Source: Blastopirellula marina | GTDB taxonomy: Bacteria; Planctomycetota; Planctomycetia; Pirellulales; Thermoguttaceae | DNA length: 62,889 nt | NCBI GenBank assembly: GCA_020721965.1 | Contig: DYLS01000009.1 | Location: 1-62,889, forward strand | Direction: 5' to 3' | Shown: positions 54,178-62,743 of the stretch, in pieces | How positions within the stretch are numbered: the stretch's first letter is position 1 | Layout: every line of letters starts with the position of its first letter | The notes under the pieces: model-generated | Told to the model about the DNA's origin: nothing | Seen by the model: only the letters and a program-made list of their open reading frames with translations | The model's database searches: none | Made by a program: the position numbers and the translations under genes

Positions 54178-55245
54178 ATGCGGCGAGCAATTGCGAGGTC
54201 GACTCCTGGTATCGAGGTAATGCGCAAGCCGTTTTGGGTCGTCATCGTGCTCGTGACATTGGGCATCTTGATGGGGCTGGCAGCGTGGAGCGGAAAAGTC
54301 TTTGGTCAACAGCCGCCGCAACCGCCCGTTCCAGCCCCAGCGGCGCGGCCGCCTGTTCCTGCTCCTGCCCAGCACGCACCGCCCGCCGCCCCAGCACGCC
54401 AGCGTTTGCCTGCCCCTATCGAAATCGGAGGCAGCGACTTGTTAACCAAGGATGGCGTCCAGCTCCGCGCCACCTTCTACCCTTCCCTTGAGGGCAAAGA
54501 GAGCGTGCCTGTGATCCTGCTTCACGGCTGGAAGGGGAGTCGCCGCGACTTTGTCCGGCTGGCACCGGTTCTGCAAGGGGCCGGATACGCGGTTTTGGTA
54601 CCCGATCTCCGCGGCCACGGTGACAGCACGCAACGCATGGTCGGCGGGACCATGACTACAATCAAAGTCGATCTCATGCCCCCCGCCGAAACCGCTCGGA
54701 TGGTGCAATTCGATCTGGAAGCATGCAAGGCATTTCTCAAGCAAAAACACAATGCCGGAGAACTCAATATCGAGAAGCTGAGCCTGATTGGCATGGATGT
54801 AGGTGCCACCGTGGCTCTGGATTGGGCACGTCTGGATTGGAGCTGGCCGATCTATCCGGGGCTCAAGCAGGGCCAAGATGTGAAAGCGCTCGTCCTTATT
54901 TCCCCGCGTTGGTCGGTCCCTGGATTATCCGTCCAAGCGGCCCTGAATCATCCCGGCGTGCGGCAACAGATTTCAGTGTATCTTATCGTAGGGAGGGAGT
55001 CCGCTCGCGACGTGGGCGAAGCACGGCGAATCTACAACCTGCTCGCGCGATACCACCGCGTTCCCGACCCTAAACAGACCGTTGAGGGGCAAGACCTCTT
55101 TTTCGTAGGACTTCCCACCTCCTTGCAGGGCCGCGAATTGATGGCCCGCTTCGAGCAGGAGATTTTCGACTCGATCCTGAGCTTCCTCAATGACCGCGCA
55201 GCCCAGCTCCCGATTCCTTGGCAGGAGCGAACGGGCAGGAAGTAG
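54178..55245 (+). CDS. alpha/beta hydrolase-like protein with Asp at the nucleophile site
   Basis: A 355-residue protein. The ATG at 54178 has AGGGAG at 7-nt spacing. A membrane anchor or signal (FWVVIVLVTLGILMGLAAW) is followed by a Pro/Ala-rich linker and then the hydrolase fold (from about residue 80): VILLHGWKGSRRDF, VLVPDLRGHGDST. The nucleophile elbow reads GMDVG, with Asp207 where serine is expected (GXSXG). This could be an aspartate nucleophile, as in haloalkane dehalogenases and epoxide hydrolases, or a dead enzyme. No clear catalytic His is seen in the C-terminal part. Exported location is inferred. Confidence 0.75.
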   Translation: MRRAIARSTPGIEVMRKPFWVVIVLVTLGILMGLAAWSGKVFGQQPPQPPVPAPAARPPVPAPAQHAPPAAPARQRLPAPIEIGGSDLLTKDGVQLRATFYPSLEGKESVPVILLHGWKGSRRDFVRLAPVLQGAGYAVLVPDLRGHGDSTQRMVGGTMTTIKVDLMPPAETARMVQFDLEACKAFLKQKHNAGELNIEKLSLIGMDVGATVALDWARLDWSWPIYPGLKQGQDVKALVLISPRWSVPGLSVQAALNHPGVRQQISVYLIVGRESARDVGEARRIYNLLARYHRVPDPKQTVEGQDLFFVGLPTSLQGRELMARFEQEIFDSILSFLNDRAAQLPIPWQERTGRK

Positions 55246-55286
55246 AGCCTGGCCCTATCTCTCACCGGATTCTTTGCCCGACACAT

Positions 55287-56192
55287 TCACAACGGGGCCT
55301 TGTTGAGGGGTTCCAACGGTGGGAGATCGCTCGCATCCTCGGGCTTGATTCTCAGAAGCGGGATCTCGCCGCTCTGCCCTGTCGCGGCTTGCAAAGGCTG
55401 AATCAGGAGCGGCGTCCCAAGAGGAAGTAAATCCGGAGAGGGAATACGATCCCGATTGAGTTGATACAGGATGGACCATAGTGAGGCATCGCCCAGGTAC
55501 CGTTGCGCCAGTCCTGGCAGCGTATCGCCATCCTGCACCCGATGGATGGTCGAGGAAGAATTCGAAGTATGTGGGGCTGATTGGGCGAGGACGGACAGTC
55601 GCCCTCCCTTGTTGGTAGATAGCTCCCTCTTGTTTGCGGGGAGCTCCCCACCACGGCCTTCTTCTGTCGCAACGCTCCCTTGAGTTGTGCCGGTCCGCGA
55701 CGTTGTCCTGATCGGCGTTGAATGTGCCTGCGCGACTACCGCCCCAACATCCGTTTCGCGAGAACTCCTGCCAGGACCGGGGAACCCGGAGCCGATTCTG
55801 GGCAGGGACTGGTGATCGTTCAGGCGTGCTTCAATGGACCGAATTTGTCGTAACAAGCTGTCCGCGGCAGGAATCATGCCGCGTGTTGTTAGTATCTCGT
55901 CATCCGTTTTGGATGCTGTTTGGATGGACAAGAGAGAATCCGTTGACGATGAATCACCAGCAGTCTCGGTCGTAAAATCCGGGTTCGACCGAAGTCGGCC
56001 GCGCGGGTGCATCAGCACGGCCCACACTGTCGCCCAAGACATGACGGCGACTATCAAGAATACCCATAGGCCGCGATCCACGGGAAGGCCCTCGAACGGT
56101 TGTCTTGACGACAAGCGTCTTGTGTGCGACCATCCGTGAAGTCCCCGGATGCCGAGACACTCCTTTCGGCATACGACGCCCGGATCAAACAC
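55287..56192 (-). CDS. LysM-domain membrane protein
   Basis: A 301-residue protein. A single membrane helix (about 43-60, LWVFLIVAVMSWATVWAVL) precedes a long Ser/Thr-rich region with a short coiled part (ADSLLRQIRSIEARLNDH). A LysM domain (about 217-263: HRVQDGDTLPGLAQRYLGD and SLWSILYQLNRDRI) should bind peptidoglycan or related glycans in the periplasm. The GTG at 56192 touches the upstream terminator, so the true start is probably a little downstream; an AAGGAG lies at about 56162-56167. The 3' end is 42 bp from the hydrolase gene, convergent. Confidence 0.7.
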   Translation of the reverse strand: MFDPGVVCRKECLGIRGLHGWSHTRRLSSRQPFEGLPVDRGLWVFLIVAVMSWATVWAVLMHPRGRLRSNPDFTTETAGDSSSTDSLLSIQTASKTDDEILTTRGMIPAADSLLRQIRSIEARLNDHQSLPRIGSGFPGPGRSSRETDVGAVVAQAHSTPIRTTSRTGTTQGSVATEEGRGGELPANKRELSTNKGGRLSVLAQSAPHTSNSSSTIHRVQDGDTLPGLAQRYLGDASLWSILYQLNRDRIPSPDLLPLGTPLLIQPLQAATGQSGEIPLLRIKPEDASDLPPLEPLNKAPL

Positions 56193-56217
56193 AAGGCCGG
56201 CTAGGATCGCCGGCCTT
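56193..56217. terminator. bidirectional hairpin terminator after secDF
   Basis: Perfect 9-bp stem AAGGCCGGC (56193-56201) and GCCGGCCTT (56209-56217) with a 7-nt loop. The plus strand continues CCTTTTC and the minus strand TTGTGTTTG. It lies between secDF and the LysM gene on the minus strand and probably ends the secDF transcript. Confidence 0.7.
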
Positions 56218-56442
56218 CCTTTTCAGTATCGGGCATCCTGACCGATGAGATGTAGTTCGCCAAGGCAGGCCCGTCCCATTTCCCGGATCGTTACCGTTCG
56301 AAGAATCCAAATACGCTTCTCCGTCGGCAAACATTCCCGACGCGCAGGTCAACTGTGCGAGATGTCTGCCCCCGATGACCCAACATGCAAAGCGGCAGAC
56401 AATCCCTTACCGTCCCCCGGTGCTCTCCATCGTCCCCTGCTC

Positions 56443-59400
56443 TCAAGAGACATACTGGGGAACCTTTGCCTCCTTGCCCTGAGACTCCGGGACAGCGGTC
56501 ATCCATATCAGAATCGGCGAGGCAATGAAAATAGAACTGTACGTACCAACCGTAATGCCTACCAAAAGCGTAAACGCGAACGCGTGAATTCCCGCCCCGC
56601 CACCAATATAGAGCACGATGATCACGAAAAGCGTCGTGAGACCGGTGATTAATGTACGGCTCAACGTCTGGTTGATACTATCGTTGATCACGCGGATTGT
56701 GAGATTAGGATTCTTTCCCTTAACCTCGCGAATACGGTCGAATACCACAATCGTATCGTTAACGGAATAACCTACGATCGTCAGAAGGGCCGCCAGCACG
56801 GACAGGCCGATTTTGAATTCCACGATGAGCAGGAACTGCAAGACTCCGGTCAAGTAGGCACTCAAAGCGATCATACCGACCGTAATAAGTACGTCGTGCA
56901 AGAGTGCCACCGCCGCCGCGAAGCCGTAGCTAAACCGTGTGAAACGTACCCATAGATACGCGACAATCCCAATCACACCCAGGGCTAGGGCATACAGCGC
57001 TCGGATGCGAGTACTGCCGGCCACTTTTCCACCTATGGTGTTCGAGGACGGGAAATAAGGGATGGCATCGAACTCCGTGCGGACCTGCTCCGCTACCTGC
57101 ATGCCCTTCTCCGGTGGCAGGTCCAGGCTGACCTCCCATTCGTTGTAACCAGCGGTATCACCCCGCCGATACTCCCGATTGTAAATCTCGAAATCGGCAT
57201 TCTTATCCGGTCCGGGCAGTTTGCCTAATTGTTGCGCAAACAAGCCATTGACTGTGTCGTAGTCGATTTTGTGGTCAAAAAGCAACTTGACTCGTGTGGG
57301 CCAAGCTCGCACAGCCTGTGCTCCAGACCTCGAAGAATTTTTTTCTGTCTGGGCCGTTGACGGTGCCGGTGTCGCACTCGCCCCGCCCTCGCTGGGCGAC
57401 TGGGCAGCGCGCATGGGCGTGGGGCCCCCCGATTCGTTCACCGGTCCCGCCGATCCGGTCGCCGGCGCGGTTGAAGTCGCACCATGTGCATTCGCCGGGG
57501 CAGGTTCGATCCCAGGCGTGGCCGCAGAAGGGCTACCCTGCTCAGGCGATTCCCCGAATATCCAAGGCGAGAGAGCCAATCCGCCCATTCCGGCAAGACT
57601 TCCACCACCCCCCGGAGCGAGATACGCACCGGCCTCGGTCACCGGCTGCACTTCCAGCGAATAATGGACCAATTCGTCGCCGAATATCTCGCTGATCCGC
57701 TTCTTGACCTGATCCAAATAGTCCTGGGCCTCTACGCCTGGCTCGGAGGCCGTATTGATCACAAAGCGGCGATGCGGCTCTTCACCCTCCAAACGGACAT
57801 CGCTGACGGCCAGGTCGCGCAGCTCTTGCAAACGATGCCGCACCTCGCCGATATCCTTCGGCTCCTTGAAAAGCAATTCCACCGCCACGCCGCCGGTAAA
57901 GTCGATGTCCAGTACCCCCTGTCCCCGTAGGAAAAGGGCACCCATTCCCAAGACAATCACTATTACGGAGGCCGTTACGGCATACTTGGCCATGCCCATG
58001 AAATCGTAGTTCGTGGCCGAGATGACCTGCATCATCGTCAGTTTCTTGATCCATCGCTTCCGTTCCAAGATTTCAAACGCCACGCGAGCGAGGAATACAG
58101 CGGTGTACAAGTTCAACACCAAACCGAGAAACAGCGTTACGGCGAAACCTCGCACCTGATCGGTACCCACGGCATACAGCACCGCAGCCGTCAACATCGT
58201 GGTAATATTCGAGTCGATGATGGCACTCATGGCCCGCTCGAAGCCATTGCGAATGGCCATCCGCACCGTGGCCTGGCGGCTCAGTTCCTCGCGGATCCGT
58301 TCATAAATCAGGACGTTTGCATCGACCGCCATACCCACCGTCAATGTCAAGCCCGCCAACCCGGGCAAGGTAAAGGCGGCCTTCACGAGTATCATCAATG
58401 CCACCAACATCAAAAGGTTGAGCACCACCGCTACGCACGCGATCACGCCCGCGAAGCGGTAGTAGGCGATCATAAATGCAAAGACCAATATTGACGCAAT
58501 GATCATCGAAGTCACACTTTGCCGGATCGTGTCGCGACCCAGTTGCGGACCCGTAATCAGGCGGCTGATCGGCTGGGGGCTGAGCATGGCGGGAAGACTC
58601 CCAGCCTCCAGAACTTGCAACAGAGACCGCACCTCTTCCTGCGTAAAGTTGCCCGTAATCTGCCCCTGGGCGGAAATCGTCGAGCGAATCGTAGGAGCAG
58701 AATACAGGTAACCGTCCAAGACGATACCCAACCGCCGCTCGAATCCCGTATTCGGGTCGGGGCGATTTTCGCTGGTCAGCGTAGCGAACCGCTGCTGGGC
58801 ACTGCCGACTCGGAGCACAAACGATACGCAAGGCCGCCCGCTCTCGTCAACGCTTTCCCTGACCCGTAACAGGTCCGCACCCGTCACGTCGTAGGGGTCT
58901 TTCACGACTAGCACCTGGAGCCAAGGCTCGCCCCGGTATTCTCCTTGCCGGATCGCCACCTCCCCGAAACTACCAACACCTTGCTCCTGTCCGTTAGCGA
59001 CCGGAACCCACCATGCCAATAGATTCCCCTGATCGTCGTACAATTCCAGTTCGTCAGGCTTGAGGGCTTGCGCGCGCTCCATGAGGCGGCGGTGGTCCCG
59101 GGCATTCGCCAAGATGCGGAACTCCAGCGTCCCCACGCTGCTGATGACCCGTTCCAGACGATTCACCTCGTCTTCATCGACCTCGGGCACAATGATCTCG
59201 ATCTGTCGCGGGCCAAAGCGGCGTATCGTAACTTCCTTGACGCCGGACGGGTTCACGCGTTTGTTCAACGCCGCAATGAGCTGGTCCATGTTGACTTCGG
59301 CGGCCTCTCCAGCCGCCCCCGGCCCGGTACCACGACCCGGTTGCCGAACGGTTCCCTCCACTTCGTACACCAGCGTCACGCCACCACTGAGATCGATGCC

Positions 59401-60060
59401 GAGCTTGGGCGGCCAACGGGTTAACACGATGAACAGGCTCACGGCCACCGTGAAAAAGAAAATGGCCAGTTTTCCGCCGTAATCGGGCAAGCGCATCTGC
59501 TTGGCCAACAAATAGCCTAGCGTGATCGGAACCACCAGAACCAAAGCCAACGTACCAAAAAAGATGACCGCGTTCATAAGACGCGTGAGAAATCCCGGCT
59601 GCGTCGCCTGCCCGCCGCCCGCCCTTTCGGCCACGGTTTGGCCCGACGTAGCTGCATTCGGTCCGGGAGTCGTATCTTGGCCACCCTTTGTCCCTGCAAG
59701 CTGGGCCCCCCCCTGCTCGGGCGACTGCCCACCCCCAGGTGCGGCTTGCGAATCGGTCACCGGCGCAGTTCCGGAAGGTTGTGCCGCGGAAGCGTCTCGT
59801 GAGGCATTCACAGCCCCCCCATTCGTAGCCCCCCCATTCGTCTGGGCATCCGCCTCGGGCGCAGTGGGTCCAGGGGAAGGCGTACCCAGCTCCGGCCCGG
59901 CCGCGTCCGATGCCCCGGCCGACGCCGCGTCTTGAGACGCTGCTCCCGCGGCCTCTTCTGCAAAGGCACTGGGACAACCTGCCCCGCGGTCCAACATAGG
60001 CACCAGGAACGCCGCTACGACCCAAAGCCCGATTCCCAAACTTAAGCGCTTTTGCCGCAT
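56443..60060 (-). CDS. secDF: fused protein translocase subunit SecDF
   Basis: A 1205-residue fusion of SecD and SecF, which use the proton gradient to help pull proteins out of the Sec channel. A signal-like N-terminus is followed by a long Ala/Gly/Thr-rich segment (about 30-155), then helices near 165-215 and the SecD signature LGIDLSGGVTLVYEV. The six-helix SecD membrane domain ends with LVLNLYTAVFLARVAFEIL. The SecF half starts with LDIDFTGGVAVELLF (about 735), has a second low-complexity insert (about 850-920), and ends with its own helices (VGYSVNDTIVVFDRIREVK). Planctomycete SecDF proteins commonly carry such inserts. yajC is the next gene upstream. Confidence 0.93.
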   Translation of the reverse strand: MRQKRLSLGIGLWVVAAFLVPMLDRGAGCPSAFAEEAAGAASQDAASAGASDAAGPELGTPSPGPTAPEADAQTNGGATNGGAVNASRDASAAQPSGTAPVTDSQAAPGGGQSPEQGGAQLAGTKGGQDTTPGPNAATSGQTVAERAGGGQATQPGFLTRLMNAVIFFGTLALVLVVPITLGYLLAKQMRLPDYGGKLAIFFFTVAVSLFIVLTRWPPKLGIDLSGGVTLVYEVEGTVRQPGRGTGPGAAGEAAEVNMDQLIAALNKRVNPSGVKEVTIRRFGPRQIEIIVPEVDEDEVNRLERVISSVGTLEFRILANARDHRRLMERAQALKPDELELYDDQGNLLAWWVPVANGQEQGVGSFGEVAIRQGEYRGEPWLQVLVVKDPYDVTGADLLRVRESVDESGRPCVSFVLRVGSAQQRFATLTSENRPDPNTGFERRLGIVLDGYLYSAPTIRSTISAQGQITGNFTQEEVRSLLQVLEAGSLPAMLSPQPISRLITGPQLGRDTIRQSVTSMIIASILVFAFMIAYYRFAGVIACVAVVLNLLMLVALMILVKAAFTLPGLAGLTLTVGMAVDANVLIYERIREELSRQATVRMAIRNGFERAMSAIIDSNITTMLTAAVLYAVGTDQVRGFAVTLFLGLVLNLYTAVFLARVAFEILERKRWIKKLTMMQVISATNYDFMGMAKYAVTASVIVIVLGMGALFLRGQGVLDIDFTGGVAVELLFKEPKDIGEVRHRLQELRDLAVSDVRLEGEEPHRRFVINTASEPGVEAQDYLDQVKKRISEIFGDELVHYSLEVQPVTEAGAYLAPGGGGSLAGMGGLALSPWIFGESPEQGSPSAATPGIEPAPANAHGATSTAPATGSAGPVNESGGPTPMRAAQSPSEGGASATPAPSTAQTEKNSSRSGAQAVRAWPTRVKLLFDHKIDYDTVNGLFAQQLGKLPGPDKNADFEIYNREYRRGDTAGYNEWEVSLDLPPEKGMQVAEQVRTEFDAIPYFPSSNTIGGKVAGSTRIRALYALALGVIGIVAYLWVRFTRFSYGFAAAVALLHDVLITVGMIALSAYLTGVLQFLLIVEFKIGLSVLAALLTIVGYSVNDTIVVFDRIREVKGKNPNLTIRVINDSINQTLSRTLITGLTTLFVIIVLYIGGGAGIHAFAFTLLVGITVGTYSSIFIASPILIWMTAVPESQGKEAKVPQYVS

Positions 60061-60306
60061 GTGTAAAATCTCGTGCAGATTCGATCAACCTGTATCGGTT
60101 CGATTATTGCAACGGTCGCCAGAGCGAATCGCGATATACTCGCGATGTGCAACGAACACGACTCGCCGTTGGCGGCGACCACCACATTCGTCACTCTATT
60201 TCGTCGCTCTCGCTTTCTTCGCTCTCGACCATAACCGGCAGCAGCTCCCCATCATCGCGTCTGCGGTGATCGCGTTCATTTGACAATCCCGCGTCATCAC
60301 CGTCGA

Positions 60307-60684
60307 TCAACTTTTCGAAGAAGGGGTCCCCGCCGGTTCGGCGTTGAAGACACGAGCAATCGCCGAGAGCGCCACACGAATTTTAACGTTATTTCCTTCA
60401 TCCACTCGAAGGGTCACCGACGGTTCCGGACCATCGCGATTGACGTTGGCCACAACGCCGTAAATACCGCCGATGGTGAGTACCCGATCGTCCTTCTTGA
60501 TACCGGCTAGCATGGCTTCGCGGCGTTGCCTTTCCCGTCGCTGTGGCCGAATGAGAATGAAGTAGAAGATGACGATCAGCGGAAGCCAAAGACTCAACAG
60601 CGTCAACCAAGCGCCAGCCCCGTCCCCGCCGGGCGCGGCGCCCGCCTCCGCAAACATGACCCATGCACCAAAATCAACCATCAT
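60307..60684 (-). CDS. yajC: preprotein translocase subunit YajC
   Basis: A 125-residue protein with one membrane helix (LTLLSLWLPLIVIFYFILI) followed by the diagnostic RPQRRERQRREAMLAGIKKDDRVLT-type signature (IRPQRRERQRREAML and KKDDRVLTIGGIYG) and a basic cytoplasmic domain. It associates with SecDF; secDF lies 246 bp downstream on the same strand, as in most bacteria. GAGGA immediately precedes the tandem ATG-ATG start, so the second Met may be used. No tgt or queA neighbour is present. Confidence 0.93.
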   Translation of the reverse strand: MMVDFGAWVMFAEAGAAPGGDGAGAWLTLLSLWLPLIVIFYFILIRPQRRERQRREAMLAGIKKDDRVLTIGGIYGVVANVNRDGPEPSVTLRVDEGNNVKIRVALSAIARVFNAEPAGTPSSKS

Positions 60685-61234
60685 TCCTCTTCTTGTTGTA
60701 TTGTAGGCAGTTGCTACAAAGCGGCGAGACCCCGGAATGGGAACAACAGATTACATCCACGTACAGCAATGCACACCAGGCGATCGCCGCCATCAACCTA
60801 AAAACACACTAACCACAGCGGCCAAAGCCCCCCCATCCGTGGCAATTGATGAAACCGCGAGAGGGTGCCCCTAAGGAATAAAGCCGCCTTCTCCAGTAAC
60901 TACAGCCCAGTATCATAAAGTTTCCGAAAGAGGGCAACAAGGGGAGAAACCGGCTCGGGGATTGCAGCAATGCGTGGTATCCCCACCTCACGCGTCCCAT
61001 GGGCGTCAGCCGATTCGCCGGTTCACCGGTTCGAAATTGGCCTTGGAACTGGACTTTTGCAACTTAAGGTCACAAGCTCCCACCTTCCCCGGGGAGATGG
61101 TGGGGTGAATGCAGTTTCCCATGAAAACAAATTTCCTTGCTTTCTTGAATTGTCCAAGACTCCAGTCCGTAGCCCTCTTTCAGAGGGGGGATCGGGTACT
61201 TTGCAAAAGTCCAGTTAGAACGGGCTTGAACGCC
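60685..61234. other. intergenic region with one MITE-like element
   Basis: About 550 bp. The right part is the family-1 copy at 61049-61214. The part next to yajC should hold its promoter (a TACAAT lies 18 nt upstream of the start, minus strand, but without a good -35). Nothing else was recognised. Confidence 0.5.
61049..61214 (+). mobile_element. family-1 MITE-like element, copy J
   Basis: 166 bp with perfect ends CTGGACTTTTGCAA and TTGCAAAAGTCCAG, in forward orientation. Flanks TTGGAA (61043-61048) and TTAGAA (61215-61220) match at 5 of 6 bases. It starts 21 bp beyond the 3' end of the oxidoreductase gene. Confidence 0.9.
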
Positions 61235-62743
61235 TTAAACCTTGTCGGCGGTGGGGCAAATGAACCCCTCGCGGTACTCGCGGTGCAGTAGGGCGTTCGC
61301 CTCGGCGGAATCCACGAACACCTCTTTTTCCGGGTCGAATCGAAGCTGCGGCCCCAGGGAAATGGGGTACTTCTGCAAATCGACGCCGTTATCCGTCAGG
61401 TGCCGCAAGGTGCGATCCAGAGTGGCCGCGTTATCATCCAAACTCTTGACGCTGTCTAGGATGCGTTTGGCCTCATCGGGCGAGACCTTGTTCTGCTCGC
61501 CAAGATAGTAAGAAATGTTTCCCAAATGGCTAATGGCCGCCGACAAGTGCCCCTCTCTAGCAGGGGCGTTCAGTTTGCCGGGGTCTTCCGCCAGTACCGC
61601 GTCGATAAAATTCTTGAAGTGATTGCCGCTGCCGCCGAATTGCTTGATGGGTTTCATGTTCTTATCGAAGGCCACGCAACGCGAATAGGTCTGTTGCGAC
61701 AGGTAACCCTCGGTCCCGTAGAAAATGACACCGATCCGGCCCTCGCCCGTCGTCTGAAATAGCGCATTGATTTCCTCATCCGCGGAGTTGGCGACGGATA
61801 GTCCTCGCGTTTCAAAGACGATGCACTTGTCGCCGTAATCGTAGATCGAGACCTCCGTGTTGGCAGTGTCGCCGGCATCCACGTAGGAATCGTCCTTGCG
61901 ATCGGCTTGATATCCCAGGCGACCGCCATAGCTGATCACCGACAGCGGATGCGTTGTAATGCCCAGGCCCCAGCGTGCGATATCGGTCTGGTGCGGTCCT
62001 TGATTCCCCAAATCGCCGTTACCATACAAACGCTGCCAATGCCAATCGTAGTGGAATTGAGGCCGCGTGCAACGAGGTTGCGTGTACGGTGCCGGACCGC
62101 TCCACAGATTAAAATCGACCTCTTGTGGGACTGGATAATCCCCCTTCGGTCCAATGGATTTGCGGCGTTTGTAACACAATCCGCGGGCGAGCTTGACTTC
62201 GCCGATTCCTCCCTTCCGGAGGAACTCCACCGCCTCGATGATCGCCGGATTGGATCGGCACTGAGTTCCCACCTGGCACACGCGATGATACTTTTCTGCC
62301 GCCGCCAGCAGCGCCTCGCCCTCTGGAATGTCGTGACAAAGCGGCTTTTCGATATAGGCGTGTTTCCCTGCTTGCATCGCCCAAACGCCGCACAGGGCGT
62401 GCCAATGGTTCGGTGTCGCGGTGCTGATCGCATCGACGGCCGGATCGCCAAACGCCTCCCGCATGTCCAATACCAGCTTGGGGCGATAACCTTTCGTCTT
62501 GTACAAACCTTCCAAGCGGGCCTCGCCGACCTTGCGGTCCGCATCGACCAAGTAAAGGATTTGGACTCGCGGGTCGTCGGAAAAGGCACTGATGTGCTCA
62601 CCACCTCGACCGCGAATCCCGATGATGGCCATACCCACCTTTTCGTTGGGACTCTGACTTCTCCCAATGCGCGGCACGGCCAAGGTGGCAGCTAACGACC
62701 CCACCGATATGCCCACGAAACGACGCCTGCTGACACGGGCCAT
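61235..62743 (-). CDS. Tat-exported Gfo/Idh/MocA family oxidoreductase
   Basis: A 502-residue NAD(P)-dependent oxidoreductase with a twin-arginine signal (SRRRFVGISVGSLAATLAVP). The Rossmann fold begins GMAIIGIRGRGGEH. The substrate-side signature EKPLCHDIPEG (Lys in the EKP motif) and GNYQ-less DWHWQRLYGNGDLGNQGPHQTDIARW, with the conserved catalytic His, are present. Family members act on sugars or glycosides, often by oxidation at C3. Twin-arginine export of such enzymes is frequent in Planctomycetes. The substrate is unknown. It is the last gene; the remaining 146 bp upstream hold nothing recognised. Confidence 0.88.
   Translation of the reverse strand: MARVSRRRFVGISVGSLAATLAVPRIGRSQSPNEKVGMAIIGIRGRGGEHISAFSDDPRVQILYLVDADRKVGEARLEGLYKTKGYRPKLVLDMREAFGDPAVDAISTATPNHWHALCGVWAMQAGKHAYIEKPLCHDIPEGEALLAAAEKYHRVCQVGTQCRSNPAIIEAVEFLRKGGIGEVKLARGLCYKRRKSIGPKGDYPVPQEVDFNLWSGPAPYTQPRCTRPQFHYDWHWQRLYGNGDLGNQGPHQTDIARWGLGITTHPLSVISYGGRLGYQADRKDDSYVDAGDTANTEVSIYDYGDKCIVFETRGLSVANSADEEINALFQTTGEGRIGVIFYGTEGYLSQQTYSRCVAFDKNMKPIKQFGGSGNHFKNFIDAVLAEDPGKLNAPAREGHLSAAISHLGNISYYLGEQNKVSPDEAKRILDSVKSLDDNAATLDRTLRHLTDNGVDLQKYPISLGPQLRFDPEKEVFVDSAEANALLHREYREGFICPTADKV

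Noticed and set aside
1870-61214. Reading the dispersed CTGGACTTTTGCAA repeats as a CRISPR array or as REP sequences
   Set aside because: Copies are kilobases apart with both ends inverted and direct flanking duplications, which fits transposition and not a CRISPR array or simple palindromic REP units.
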